Shown here piece after piece: positions 41,723-50,960 of a DNA stretch of 64,000 nucleotides. The notes under the pieces are model-generated. The model ran no database searches. It was not told where the DNA came from and was given only the letters and a program-made list of their open reading frames with translations. The number at the start of each line of letters is the position of its first letter. Within the stretch, counting starts at the first letter, position 1. The DNA is taken from contig JBKECF010000081.1 in NCBI GenBank assembly GCA_047974375.1, positions 62,001 to 126,000 of the forward strand. Reading direction: 5' to 3'. Position numbers and translations under genes: made by a program. The stretch comes from JBKECF01 sp047974375 (GTDB lineage: Bacteria; Bacillota; Clostridia; Lachnospirales; CAMZNU01).

Positions 41723-42304
41723 ATGAGAAGACTTTGGAAAGGTGGAACAGTAATTTATCCGCTACCTGCTGTTATGGTAACTTGTGGAGATATGGAAAAA
41801 TCTAATATAGTTACGATTGCATGGACAGGAATAATTAATACAAACCCGCCTAAAACCTATATCTCCTTGCGTAAATCTAGATATTCGTTTGATATAATAA
41901 AAAAATCATCTGAATTTGTAATTAATTTAACAACGGAATCCATGGTTAAAGCTACAGATTTATGCGGAGTTAAATCCGGACGGGATGTGGATAAGTGGCG
42001 GGAAAGTGGACTTACTCGGGTGAAAAGTGAAATAGTAGCTTGCCCTACAATAAAGGAAAGCCCTATGGCTTTAGAATGCAAAATTTTTAATGTAATGGAA
42101 CTTGGCTCTCATTTTATGTTTATGGCGGATATAGTTGGTGTAACTGTAGAGGAAAAATACTTTGATGAAAATGATAAATTTAATTTTAATAAAAGTAAGC
42201 CTATATGCTATTCCCACGGCCAGTATATGAGCCTTAAAACATCTTTAGGTAATTTTGGATTTTCAGTTAGAAAAAAGAAGGTAAATAAAAAGATTAAAAA
42301 GTAA
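41723..42304 (+). CDS. Flavoredoxin/flavin reductase-like protein
   Basis: A 193-residue FMN-binding split-barrel protein of the flavin reductase-like family. Typical sequence is 'YPLPAVMVTCGD' at the start, 'IVTIAWTGIINTNPPKTYISLRKSR', 'FVINLTTESMVKATDLCG' and 'GSHFMFMADIVGVTVEEKY'. Members bind FMN and transfer electrons (flavoredoxin) or reduce flavin. The true start is the ATG at 41723, 7 nt after AAAGGAGG. It is the first gene of a three-gene operon with pncB (11 bp away) and a ThuA protein. A direct link with NAD metabolism is not shown. Confidence 0.87.
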   Translation: MRRLWKGGTVIYPLPAVMVTCGDMEKSNIVTIAWTGIINTNPPKTYISLRKSRYSFDIIKKSSEFVINLTTESMVKATDLCGVKSGRDVDKWRESGLTRVKSEIVACPTIKESPMALECKIFNVMELGSHFMFMADIVGVTVEEKYFDENDKFNFNKSKPICYSHGQYMSLKTSLGNFGFSVRKKKVNKKIKK

Positions 42305-42315
42305 AGAGGTTGAAA

Positions 42316-43767
42316 ATGAATTATAATAACTTAACTTTATTAACAGATTTATATGAATTAACAATGATGCAAGGGTATTTTTATTCTAACAATAAAGATA
42401 AAAATGCAGTTTTTGATTTGTTTTTTCGAAAAACACCAGACCACAATGGATTTGCAATTACGGCTGGATTACAACAGGCCGTTGAATATTTAGTAAATCT
42501 TGAGTTTAGTCCAGATGATATTCAATATTTAGATAGTTTAAATATTTTTACAGAAGAATTTTTAAATTATTTAAGAAGTTTTAAATTTAAAGGTGATGTA
42601 TATGCCATACCAGAGGGAACAGTTGTTTTCCCTCATGAACCACTTATGCAAATACATGGAACATTAATGGAATGCCAGCTTGTGGAATCGGCTTTATTAA
42701 ATATTATAAATCATCAATCATTAATAGCTACTAAATCATCTAGAGTAGTAAGTTCAGCTGGAGAAAATGCAGTTTTGGAATTTGGCTTGAGAAGGGCACA
42801 AGGGCCAGATGCTGCAATATACGGTTCAAGAGCTGCTATTATTGGTGGTTGTAAGTCGACAAGCAATGTTTTGGCTGGAAAAATGTTTGATATTCCAGTA
42901 TCTGGGACCCATGCACATAGTTGGATAATGGGGTTCGATACAGAGTATGAAGCTTTTAAAAGGTATAGTGAGGTGTATAAAGAAAGATGCTATTTATTAG
43001 TAGATACATATAATACCTTAAAGTCTGGGGTGCCAAATGCTATAAGGGTATTTACGGAAATGAAAAAAAATAATAGGCTTCCTAAAGCTTATGGTATTAG
43101 GCTGGATAGTGGAGATTTAGCTTATTTATCCATAAAAAGCAGGGAGCTTTTAGATAAAGCAGGCTTTACAGACGCTATTATATCGGCTTCTAGTGATTTA
43201 GATGAATATTTAATAATGGATTTAAAAAATCAAGGAGCAAAAATAGACGTGTGGGGTGTAGGTACCAATTTAATTACATCTAAGGATAATCCGTCATTTG
43301 GTGGGGTTTATAAAATATCGGCAGAAATAAACGGTGATACTGTTATACCAAAAATAAAATTGTCTGAAAATTCAGCTAAAGTTACAAATCCAGGTATTAA
43401 AAAAATTTTCAGACTTTATGATAGAGAAGAAAATAAAGTAAAGGGCGACTTAATTACTTTAGTTCACGAAACTATTAATACTAATGAAGATTTAACGATT
43501 TTTCATCCTATAGAAACTTGGAGAAGAATGACATTAAAAGCTGGACAATTTACAACAAAGGAATTGTTAATTAAAGTAATGGAAAAAGGTGAGTTAATTT
43601 ATAATTTCCCAAGTGTTTTGGAAATTGCAAAACATGCTAAAGAAGAATTGGGTCTTTTATGGTCACAGCATAGAAGATTAACAAATCCTCAAACTATGCC
43701 TGTGGATTTATCCCAAGAATTATATGATTTAAAAGTTAAAATGATAACTGAAATACGTGGAGAATAG
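42316..43767 (+). CDS. pncB: Nicotinate phosphoribosyltransferase
   Basis: A 483-residue enzyme that makes nicotinate mononucleotide from nicotinate and PRPP with ATP (NAD salvage). Seen are 'LLTDLYELTMMQGYF' at the N-terminus, 'EFGLRRAQGPDAA', the active-site 'VSGTHAHSWIMGF', 'YGIRLDSGDLAYLS' and 'VWGVGTNLITS'. Length fits the long Gram-positive form. The ATG at 42316 has AAAGAGG upstream. NAD synthetase (nadE) lies 12 kb away on the same strand. Confidence 0.95.
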   Translation: MNYNNLTLLTDLYELTMMQGYFYSNNKDKNAVFDLFFRKTPDHNGFAITAGLQQAVEYLVNLEFSPDDIQYLDSLNIFTEEFLNYLRSFKFKGDVYAIPEGTVVFPHEPLMQIHGTLMECQLVESALLNIINHQSLIATKSSRVVSSAGENAVLEFGLRRAQGPDAAIYGSRAAIIGGCKSTSNVLAGKMFDIPVSGTHAHSWIMGFDTEYEAFKRYSEVYKERCYLLVDTYNTLKSGVPNAIRVFTEMKKNNRLPKAYGIRLDSGDLAYLSIKSRELLDKAGFTDAIISASSDLDEYLIMDLKNQGAKIDVWGVGTNLITSKDNPSFGGVYKISAEINGDTVIPKIKLSENSAKVTNPGIKKIFRLYDREENKVKGDLITLVHETINTNEDLTIFHPIETWRRMTLKAGQFTTKELLIKVMEKGELIYNFPSVLEIAKHAKEELGLLWSQHRRLTNPQTMPVDLSQELYDLKVKMITEIRGE

Positions 43768-43775
43768 GAGAAAAC

Positions 43776-44495
43776 ATGTATAAAATTAAAGTTACAGTTT
43801 GGAATGAATATTTACATGAGCTAGAAATGGAAGAAGTAAGAAGTATTTACCCAGAGGGCATACATAATTGTATAAAGAATTTTTTGGATAAAGATGGATT
43901 TGAAACAAAAACAGCTTATTTAGCAATGGAGGAGCACGGCCTTACAGAGGAAGTATTGTCGGATACTGATGTTTTAATTTGGTGGGGTCATAGGGCCCAT
44001 GATAGAGTGGCAGATGAAATTGTAGACCGTGTTCATAAACATGTAATAAATAATGGTATGGGGCTAATTGTTCTTCACTCAGGCCATGCGTCAAAAATTT
44101 TTGCAAAATTATTAGGAACGGCTACAGGTAACTTAAAATGGCGTGATGACGGAGAGAAGGAAATAATTTGGACTATAAATCCTAGTCATCCAATAGTAGA
44201 GGGATTAAATGAAAAAATTATAATTCCAAAAGAAGAAACTTATGGAGAGTTTTTTGAAATTCCAGAACCAGACGAATTAGTTTTTATAAGTTGGTTTGAA
44301 GGTGGAGAAGTATTTAGAAGTGGATGCTGCTTTAATAGAGGAAAGGGTAAAATCTTCTATTTCCAACCGGGACATGAAACTTTCCCTATATATCATATGC
44401 CAGAAATACAAAAGGTAATAAGTAATGCAGCTAAATGGGCTAAAAAAGCAAATGGTCCTAATATTACTTATGGAAATGTTAAACCTATAATTTAA
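43776..44495 (+). CDS. ThuA domain protein
   Basis: A 239-residue ThuA-family protein with a class I glutamine-amidotransferase-like fold. Visible are 'DVLIWWGHRAHDRVADEIVDRV', 'GLIVLHSGHASKIFAKLLG' and 'GKGKIFYFQPGHETFPIYH'. ThuA proteins occur with sugar (trehalose, maltitol) uptake operons in several bacteria, and their reaction is not known. It begins 8 bp after pncB (AGGAG upstream) and is followed by a terminator, then by an oligosaccharide ABC importer on the same strand. The importer link may therefore be functional even though the gene sits in the pncB operon. Confidence 0.85.
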   Translation: MYKIKVTVWNEYLHELEMEEVRSIYPEGIHNCIKNFLDKDGFETKTAYLAMEEHGLTEEVLSDTDVLIWWGHRAHDRVADEIVDRVHKHVINNGMGLIVLHSGHASKIFAKLLGTATGNLKWRDDGEKEIIWTINPSHPIVEGLNEKIIIPKEETYGEFFEIPEPDELVFISWFEGGEVFRSGCCFNRGKGKIFYFQPGHETFPIYHMPEIQKVISNAAKWAKKANGPNITYGNVKPII

Positions 44496-44512
44496 TAAAT
44501 TGAACTTTAAAC

Positions 44513-44543
44513 TCAGGTGACTATAAAAGTTGCCTGTTTTTTT
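44513..44543 (+). terminator. Terminator after the thuA-like gene
   Basis: TCAGGTGAC, loop TATAAAA, GTTGCCTG then seven T; the stem has two internal mismatches. Confidence 0.55.
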
Positions 44544-44629
44544 GTGGAAATTACAAATAGTTTAGCAATAATTACATACTTAATAATAGAGTTCTTTGAT
44601 ATTATTAGAACAAAGAAAGGGGAATTAAT

Positions 44630-45538
44630 ATGAGTCATAGCACAATTAGAAATATTAAAAAGTATAAAATGATATATGTTTTACTAATACCTGTTGTTTT
44701 ATATTATGTGATTTTCAAATATGCACCTATGTATGGAGTTCAATTGGCATTTAAGGAATATAGAATAGCAGATGGTATTACGGGAAGCCAGTGGATTGGA
44801 TTTGAAAATTTTATTAACTTAATGTCGCAAAAAGACTTTTGGATTGCTTTAAGAAATACAGTTATTATATCATTAATGAAATTGGTTATAGGTTTCCCTA
44901 TACCTGTTATTTTATCCATAGTTATTAATGAAATATGTTTTGTAAGATTTAAAAAAGTTGCACAGATTGTTTATACTTTTCCCCATTTTTTATCTTGGGT
45001 AATTATTTCAAGTATAATGTTTAATTTATTCTCTTCCAATGGTGCTATAAATAATTTGATTGTTTTGTTAGGTGGAGAAAAATATGATTTCTTAACAAAT
45101 ACAGATACCTTCAGATATTTACTTGTATTTAGTGAAAGTTGGAAAGAGGCAGGTTGGGCAACGATTATTTACATGGCGACAATTATTGGAATAGACCCAT
45201 CTTTATATGAAGCTGCAAAGCTTGACGGTGCCAATAGATTTAAAAAAATAGTACATATTGTTTGGCCAGGAATTAAATCGGTTATTATTACTATGTTTAT
45301 ACTTCAAGTAGGTAGAACCATGTCTGCTGGTTTCATGCAGATTTTTAATCTTTACAATCCGACTGTTTATTCTGTAGCGGATATATTAGACACATATGTA
45401 TACAGAATTACCTTTGAAACAGTTCCAAATTTTGGTTTTAGTACAGCTGTTGGCCTATTTACAGGCATTGCAAATTTAGGTTTTTTAATATGTGCAGATA
45501 AAATAGCTAAATTATTTGGAGAAAAAGGCATTGTATAG
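44630..45538 (+). CDS. Sugar ABC transporter permease, LplB/YtfT-like (MalF type)
   Basis: A 302-residue permease with six membrane segments. The N-terminus 'IRNIKKYKMIYVLLIPVVLYY' and 'YAPMYGVQLAFKEYRI' are characteristic of the LplB group, and the EAA loop is 'LYEAAKLDGANRFKKIVHIVWPG'-like (EAAKLDGANRFKKI). It pairs with the next permease and the binding protein to import complex carbohydrates. AAAGGGG is 8 nt before ATG. It opens the five-gene transporter and two-component operon. Confidence 0.93.
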   Translation: MSHSTIRNIKKYKMIYVLLIPVVLYYVIFKYAPMYGVQLAFKEYRIADGITGSQWIGFENFINLMSQKDFWIALRNTVIISLMKLVIGFPIPVILSIVINEICFVRFKKVAQIVYTFPHFLSWVIISSIMFNLFSSNGAINNLIVLLGGEKYDFLTNTDTFRYLLVFSESWKEAGWATIIYMATIIGIDPSLYEAAKLDGANRFKKIVHIVWPGIKSVIITMFILQVGRTMSAGFMQIFNLYNPTVYSVADILDTYVYRITFETVPNFGFSTAVGLFTGIANLGFLICADKIAKLFGEKGIV

Positions 45539-45554
45539 ATGGGAGGTGTTATAA

Positions 45555-46421
45555 GTGAAAGGAAAGTTATTTGGTGCAACGAAAACAGATTATATACTAT
45601 CTGCAATGTTAATAATATTAGCTATTATTATTTTATTTCCCTTTTATAATGCAATATTAATATCTATAGTGTCGGAAACAGAGTATGTAAGAAGTGAATT
45701 TTTACTTTTTCCAAAGAAATTGAACTTTAGTTCCTATAGTTATTTATTTGAAGATGGAAGAATTTTAAATGGTATGAAAGTAACTGCTTTTGTAACAATA
45801 GTAGGATGTGCCTATAATATGTTCTTAACAGTTTTTTGTGCCTATGCATTATCAAAACCATTTTTTGGAAGAAAAGTTTTTACATATTTAATTATATTTA
45901 CGGTTTATTTTTCAGGGGGGCTAATTCCCTATTATATGTTAATGAAAAATATAGGGCTAATGGATAGTTTATGGGCAATGATATTACCAACAGCTATAGA
46001 ATTCACCTATATGATTGTAATACGTAGGCATATAGAAGAAATACCCCAGTCTTTACTAGAGGCAGCAGAGGTAGACGGGGCAGGGTATGTTAAAACTTTA
46101 TTTATAATAGTCTTTCCACTAGTTAAACCTATAATAGTGACTTTTGCATTATATTATGCTGTAGATAGGTGGAATGAGTGGTGGAATGGTATGTTGTTTA
46201 TTAAAACAGCAGCAAAACAGCCATTACAATTGATTCTTAGAAGTATTGTAGAAGATGCATCAACAGATAGTGCATCGGCGGCAATAAGTGGCAGAGCTAT
46301 ATTTGGAGACGGCATAAAAATGGCAGCAACAGTATTAAGCATGTTGCCAGTTATGATTATATATCCATTTTTACAGAGGTTTTTTATATCAGGTATGACA
46401 ATGGGAGCAGTTAAAGAGTAG
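45555..46421 (+). CDS. Sugar ABC transporter permease, LplC/YtcP-like (MalG type)
   Basis: A 288-residue permease with six membrane segments and the EAA loop 'LLEAAEVDGAGYVKTLFIIV'. The C-terminus 'GMTMGAVKE' is the typical end of LplC/YtcP proteins ('..G.MIGSVKG'-like). The GTG start is preceded by GGGAGGTG. It overlaps no neighbour, lying 16 bp after lplB-like and 12 bp before the binding-protein gene. No dedicated ATPase is encoded here; systems of this type usually share the housekeeping MsmX-type ATPase. Confidence 0.93.
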   Translation: MKGKLFGATKTDYILSAMLIILAIIILFPFYNAILISIVSETEYVRSEFLLFPKKLNFSSYSYLFEDGRILNGMKVTAFVTIVGCAYNMFLTVFCAYALSKPFFGRKVFTYLIIFTVYFSGGLIPYYMLMKNIGLMDSLWAMILPTAIEFTYMIVIRRHIEEIPQSLLEAAEVDGAGYVKTLFIIVFPLVKPIIVTFALYYAVDRWNEWWNGMLFIKTAAKQPLQLILRSIVEDASTDSASAAISGRAIFGDGIKMAATVLSMLPVMIIYPFLQRFFISGMTMGAVKE

Positions 46422-46433
46422 AGGAGAATAAGT

Positions 46434-48005
46434 ATGAGAAAAATTTTAAAAAAAGTTTTAAGTAGTATTTTGTTAGTTTCAATACTGTCAGGTTGTGGAG
46501 CTTCAAAAAGTAGTGAAAGTGTTAATGAGTCTGGGGTGATTAATGATGACTTTAGTGAAAAAATGACATTAAATTTTAACGTTGTAGATACTGAAATACA
46601 AGACAAAGATGCTAGGTATGACTATTTAAAAGAAAAGTTCAATATTGATTTTGAGTTAATTGCTTGTAATTGGGGCGATGTTAAAGAAAAAGTAAGAATA
46701 TGGGTGGCAAGTGGGGATATGCCAGAAATGATGTGGTCGGAAATAAATAGTGCTAATGAACTGAAAACTTGGATAGACAGTGGTCAGTTACTGGATTTAA
46801 GTGAAGTAATAAATAACTACCCAAATTTAAAAGCTATACAAGATAATATAAAAACTGATGATACAATGTTTAATAATGAAGGAAAAAGATATTTTTTAAG
46901 TACAGGAAAAGACATGGAACCTGTTAATTTTAGGGTTAATCAATTGTTTTTTTATAGGAAGGATTGGGCTCAAGCTTTAGGATTAGATAAAGAGTCATAC
47001 ACTTGGGAAGAACTACAAGAATTAGCAGTTGCTATGATTGAAGAAGACCCAGGGAATAACGGTGTAGGTAAGACCTATGGAATTGGTGGAAGTGGGTTTT
47101 ACTATCCTGGATTTGTAGGTTTAGAACAGAATAATAGATATTGGAATGAATTTTATAAGGGTAAAGATGGTAAATATACGTGGGGAGGAGATGACGAAGC
47201 CACTCTTGAAGGATTAAGAGATGCTAAAGGTTTATACGACAGTGGTGCTCTTTGGAACGAACAGGGCATAGCTCAGGTAGATGACGCTTTTGCTTTATTT
47301 ACTTCAGGGCAGATGGGAATACATTATGGAGCATACAATGGTAACTACATTCAACAAGTAATTGCATCGATGGAGTCGGCATATCCGGATAAGAACATAG
47401 AAGATATAATGGGTGTTATGAAAGTAACTAATGACAATGATAACATAACTATTATAGAAGGGAAAGATTCCTGGGGGCAAGTTTGTTTTAGGGCAGATAT
47501 TGCACCAGAAAGACTTCACAGATATTTAACCATGTTAGATTATTTAGCTTCAGAAGAGGGCGTTTTATTACAAAGGTATGGCGTAGAGGGTACAGACTAT
47601 GAAATAGACAATGGCGAGATAAAAATTCTATGGGAAAAGGATGAAAATGGTAATTTTATAAATCCCTATGAGGTAAACAGCGATAGGGTTTTATCACTTT
47701 CACAGCTAAATGAATTTGAAAAATGCTTTACTGAATTAGTACCACCTTCAACACAGAGCTACATGGAAGAAATGCGTGAAATTATTATGTCGGATAATAT
47801 AGACTTAAAAGAATTTGATTATGAAATGCAAACTAAAAGTGGTAAAAAATTGGAAAGTAGTACCCTTGGTGATGATTTAGACGCAAAAGTTACTGAGTTA
47901 TTAGTAACTACAGCTGATAAAGACGAAATTGTTGAAAAATATTTGGAATGGGTAGGAACTCAACGTGAAAATATTGATGGGATTTTAGAAGAATTAAATA
48001 ATTAG
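46434..48005 (+). CDS. Extracellular sugar-binding lipoprotein (LplA-like)
   Basis: A 523-residue solute-binding lipoprotein of the large LplA/YtcQ class. The lipobox is LSGC with Cys21. Features are 'YDYLKEKFNIDFELIACNWGD', 'VASGDMPEMMWSE', 'FFYRKDWAQALGLD' and 'TWEELQELAVAMIEEDP', typical of oligosaccharide binders that dock onto LplBC permeases. It is the last transporter gene and is followed by a weak terminator, then by the YesN/YesM-type regulators. The ligand is unknown; oligosaccharides of plant or host glycans are usual. Confidence 0.92.
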   Translation: MRKILKKVLSSILLVSILSGCGASKSSESVNESGVINDDFSEKMTLNFNVVDTEIQDKDARYDYLKEKFNIDFELIACNWGDVKEKVRIWVASGDMPEMMWSEINSANELKTWIDSGQLLDLSEVINNYPNLKAIQDNIKTDDTMFNNEGKRYFLSTGKDMEPVNFRVNQLFFYRKDWAQALGLDKESYTWEELQELAVAMIEEDPGNNGVGKTYGIGGSGFYYPGFVGLEQNNRYWNEFYKGKDGKYTWGGDDEATLEGLRDAKGLYDSGALWNEQGIAQVDDAFALFTSGQMGIHYGAYNGNYIQQVIASMESAYPDKNIEDIMGVMKVTNDNDNITIIEGKDSWGQVCFRADIAPERLHRYLTMLDYLASEEGVLLQRYGVEGTDYEIDNGEIKILWEKDENGNFINPYEVNSDRVLSLSQLNEFEKCFTELVPPSTQSYMEEMREIIMSDNIDLKEFDYEMQTKSGKKLESSTLGDDLDAKVTELLVTTADKDEIVEKYLEWVGTQRENIDGILEELNN

Positions 48006-48015
48006 GTTTTATTTT

Positions 48016-48047
48016 AGAGCATCTAGTTTAAAAAATTAGGTGCTTTT
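48016..48047 (+). terminator. Weak terminator between transporter and regulator genes
   Basis: AGAGCATCTA, loop GTTTAAAAAAT, TAGGTGCTTTT with one mismatch. It may only reduce read-through into the regulator genes. Confidence 0.45.
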
Positions 48048-48084
48048 GCTTTTAGGGATTACAATATTAACAGAAAGGGGTCTT

Positions 48085-48786
48085 ATGAAAAAAGTTATTA
48101 TAGTAGATGATGAAAAGCACTGCATTATTGATTTGCAAAAAAGCATAAGCTGGGAAACTTTTGGTTATGAAGTAAAGGAAACTTTTCAAATTGCCGAGGA
48201 AGCTGAAAAAGCAATTATATGTAGTAGTCCGGACATAGTGTTTACAGATGTAAAAATGCCAAAATTAAACGGACTTGAGCTGATTAAAAGGTTAAGGCAG
48301 GGTGGATACAAAAATGACATAGTAGTTGTAAGTGGTTATGACGAATTTGATTATGCTAAAAAAGCTATGGCTTATAATGTAGCAGACTATTGTTTAAAAC
48401 CCATACGAGAAAAAGAGATTAATAGTGTATTAATAAAACTAAATAAAAAAGATAAGAACTTAGAGGTTATAAAATTATTGCCTAATGAAATTTTAGATTA
48501 TTTAAATTCCAATGTACACAAAAAAGTTACTTTAGAGGATATATGTAATAAATTTAATATATCTACGGCAACATGTACTAAATTATTTAAAGATAATTTT
48601 GGGAAAACTTTTAAACAACTGGTACAAGAAATACAAATGGAAAGGGCAATGCAATTATTACTAGAAACAGATTTTAGTATTCAAAAAATAGCAAGTATAG
48701 TAGGGGAAGAAGACTATTTTTATTTTACTAAAAAATTTAAAAATGTAACAGGGGTTACCCCAACGAAATATAGGAAGAATGGTTAA
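48085..48786 (+). CDS. YesN-type response regulator with AraC DNA-binding domain
   Basis: A 233-residue regulator: receiver domain with 'IVDDE' and phospho-acceptor Asp55 ('IVFTDVKMPK'), Lys in 'CLKPIRE', then a short linker and two AraC-type helix-turn-helix motifs ('VTLEDICNKFNISTATCTKLF', 'SIQKIASIVGEEDYFYFTKKF', 'GVTPTKYR'). Length is short for YesN (often 350 or more) because the middle linker is reduced. The ATG at 48085 has AAAGGGG 6 nt upstream. It pairs with the kinase encoded directly downstream and most likely activates the adjacent sugar importer. Confidence 0.92.
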   Translation: MKKVIIVDDEKHCIIDLQKSISWETFGYEVKETFQIAEEAEKAIICSSPDIVFTDVKMPKLNGLELIKRLRQGGYKNDIVVVSGYDEFDYAKKAMAYNVADYCLKPIREKEINSVLIKLNKKDKNLEVIKLLPNEILDYLNSNVHKKVTLEDICNKFNISTATCTKLFKDNFGKTFKQLVQEIQMERAMQLLLETDFSIQKIASIVGEEDYFYFTKKFKNVTGVTPTKYRKNG

Positions 48787-50461
48787 AATGAGGCTAAAAA
48801 AATATGCTTTAACTTTTAAAATAGCAAAAACTTTAATTGCAGTACTAACAATCACAATAATTATTCAGTCTATGTATGTATTATATTTCATGTCAAAACA
48901 GGACAACAAATTGGAAGAAGCTGGTGATGTAGTTTTAAAAACTATTGAGGTAACTTTCGATGGGATTATAGAAAGGCTAAATATATCTGCAAACAAATTT
49001 GCTTTTTATGAAGATGTTGGTAACTTTGTAAATGCAGATTCAAGCGAGGAACGTTTTATATTGTACGAGGATATTTTTGAAGTTGTAGATATACTAACTA
49101 GCTATAATAGTGAAATTAGCAATATTTATATATTAAATAAAGATGAAGTGATTTTTAATTTTTATGGAACATCAAACTCTCAAATAGTTAGGAATTTTTC
49201 AAAATACATAAAAGACTCTACCAACATAGTTTTTGATAGCACTTACAAATATGGAGAGATAAATAACCTGATATATACAACACCTATTTATACTTATACT
49301 CCAGAGGAGGCTCTATATTATAAATCTACAGGGGATTTGCTTTTGGCCATAGATATGAATAAATTTAGAAATTCTATGGAAGATGAGAAAGCTTTAAAAA
49401 ATGTAAAAATTGAAATAGAAGATAAAGAAGGTAGTACGATAGAATTAGGTGTAAGAGATATTGATAAAAGTAAGTATAAAAAAATATTTACAGAAAGAAA
49501 TAAGTATGGATTAAAAATTACACTTTATTTGCCAGAAGATTATGTAGCAGTTGAATTTGGGGTTTTAAATTGGATAATTATAACGATAACAATTTTTATT
49601 TTTCTAATATTAATAATAGGTGTATATATTTACACAGATATAACAAAGCCTATAGATGATTTAATATATCAGCTTAAAGAACTACATTCAAATGGTAGAA
49701 AAAAGGAGATTGCAATACATAGGGGTGATGAAATAAAAAATATATCCATGGAAATAAATGATTTACTTAATTTAAATGCCATTAAAACGAAAAAAATAAT
49801 AGAAACACAAAGAAAGTTGTATGAAACGGAAATTTTGCATAAAGAAAATAAATTGTACATGTTGCAAATGCAAATTAATCCCCATTTTCTTTATAATACT
49901 CTAGCATGTATAAAGTCTTTAGGTATAATACATGGAGTAAAAGATGTTGTGACTGTTTCGGCTGCTATGTCTACTATACTGAGGTATTCTATAAAGGGCA
50001 ATGCATTAGTTTCTATAGAGGAAGAGTTGGAATTTATAGATGACTATGTGAAAATAATTGATTTGAGATTTGAGAATAAATATAAATTTAATTTTAACAT
50101 AAGCTGTGATAAAAAAATTAAGACAATTAAAATGATATTGCAACCATTAATTGAAAATGCCATTGAACATGGATTTGACAATTCTATTAATGGTGGTGAA
50201 ATAACTATAAATATATATGTTGAAAATAATAAATTATATATTGAGGTTATTGATAATGGAAATAATTTTCCATTAGATAAATTGGAAGAAATTAATATAA
50301 AACTAAATGATGGGAAAGACTATTCAAAGGATTCTATAGGTTTAATGAATGTACATAAAAGGGTACAAAGTTACTTTGGTAATGAATATGGTGTAAGGAT
50401 AAGCACAGGTAGCAATACCATTATAACGGTGGTGCAATCTGTTAGTAATAACATTTATTAA
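48779..50461 (+). CDS. YesM-type sensor histidine kinase
   Basis: A 560-residue kinase of the LytS/YesM (His_kinase) group: membrane segment (about 12-35), extracellular sensor region to about residue 255, second membrane segment, HAMP ('DITKPIDDLIYQLKEL'), coiled linker, His box 'LQMQINPHFLYNTLACIK', then HATPase with 'LQPLIENAIEHG' and 'DSIGLMNVHKRVQ'. It overlaps the response regulator gene by 8 bp at the ATG at 48779; a second ATG at 48788 is equally possible. The overlap points to coupled synthesis. Its likely signal is the sugar handled by the upstream importer. Confidence 0.93.
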   Translation: MVKMRLKKYALTFKIAKTLIAVLTITIIIQSMYVLYFMSKQDNKLEEAGDVVLKTIEVTFDGIIERLNISANKFAFYEDVGNFVNADSSEERFILYEDIFEVVDILTSYNSEISNIYILNKDEVIFNFYGTSNSQIVRNFSKYIKDSTNIVFDSTYKYGEINNLIYTTPIYTYTPEEALYYKSTGDLLLAIDMNKFRNSMEDEKALKNVKIEIEDKEGSTIELGVRDIDKSKYKKIFTERNKYGLKITLYLPEDYVAVEFGVLNWIIITITIFIFLILIIGVYIYTDITKPIDDLIYQLKELHSNGRKKEIAIHRGDEIKNISMEINDLLNLNAIKTKKIIETQRKLYETEILHKENKLYMLQMQINPHFLYNTLACIKSLGIIHGVKDVVTVSAAMSTILRYSIKGNALVSIEEELEFIDDYVKIIDLRFENKYKFNFNISCDKKIKTIKMILQPLIENAIEHGFDNSINGGEITINIYVENNKLYIEVIDNGNNFPLDKLEEINIKLNDGKDYSKDSIGLMNVHKRVQSYFGNEYGVRISTGSNTIITVVQSVSNNIY

Positions 50462-50531
50462 AAGATTTAATAACGAGGCGATAAAAGTTATCCGATAATT
50501 TTAGATAAGTGAATTATAGAAAAAATAATAT

Positions 50532-50578
50532 AGTCAATAGACATATCTGTTAGTGGGGGTCTAATTCTTACCGAGTAA
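50532..50578 (+). repeat. Dispersed element, family A, ends-only copy (A2)
   Basis: TAGTCAATAGACATATCTGT then TAGTGGGGGTCTAATTCTTACCGAGTAAC. The two ends of copy A1 are joined here with the whole interior missing. It lies directly upstream of the toxin-antitoxin promoter. Confidence 0.7.
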
Positions 50579-50588
50579 CAACTAAAAT

Positions 50589-50617
50589 TGAAAAATTATC
50601 ATAATTATGATAAGATG
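50589..50617 (+). promoter_or_regulatory. Promoter with palindromic operator of the toxin-antitoxin pair
   Basis: TTGAAA (50589-50594), 17-bp spacer, TAAGAT (50612-50617). A perfect 18-bp palindrome TTATCATAATTATGATAA (50597-50614) fills the spacer and touches the -10 box, the expected place for repression by an antitoxin. Confidence 0.7.
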
Positions 50618-50656
50618 CTAGAAACAGTATATACTACTTATATAGGAGTTGATTTT

Positions 50657-50944
50657 ATGAATAAAATTAGACCGGTTTCAGATTTAAGAAACAATTTTGC
50701 AGATATATCAAAAATAGTACACGAAACAAACGAGCCAGTTTTTCTTACTAAAAATGGTTATGGCGATATGGTAGTTATGAGTATGGAGTCTTTTGAAGAT
50801 TTACATTTTGAAAGTGAAATATACTTTAAGTTAAGCGAGGCTGAAAAACAAGCAGAAATGACAAGTCAAAGATTTTCTTCAAAAGATGTTCTAAAGGCTA
50901 TGAAAGAATCAATTGTTAGCTTAGATACCCGAACAATAAATTAA
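50657..50944 (+). CDS. PHD/YefM family antitoxin
   Basis: A 95-residue antitoxin of the PHD/YefM fold: 'IRPVSDLRNNFADISKIVHETNEPVFLTKNGYGDMVVMS' is the DNA-binding and dimerisation half (N-terminal), followed by a charged, probably disordered toxin-binding tail. AGGAG lies 9 nt before the ATG at 50657; a longer frame from 50588 runs through the operator and is not real. It is 16 bp upstream of the ParE-type toxin gene and presumably represses its own promoter through the palindrome at 50597-50614. Confidence 0.92.
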   Translation: MNKIRPVSDLRNNFADISKIVHETNEPVFLTKNGYGDMVVMSMESFEDLHFESEIYFKLSEAEKQAEMTSQRFSSKDVLKAMKESIVSLDTRTIN

Positions 50945-50960
50945 GAAAGGGTAATTTAAT

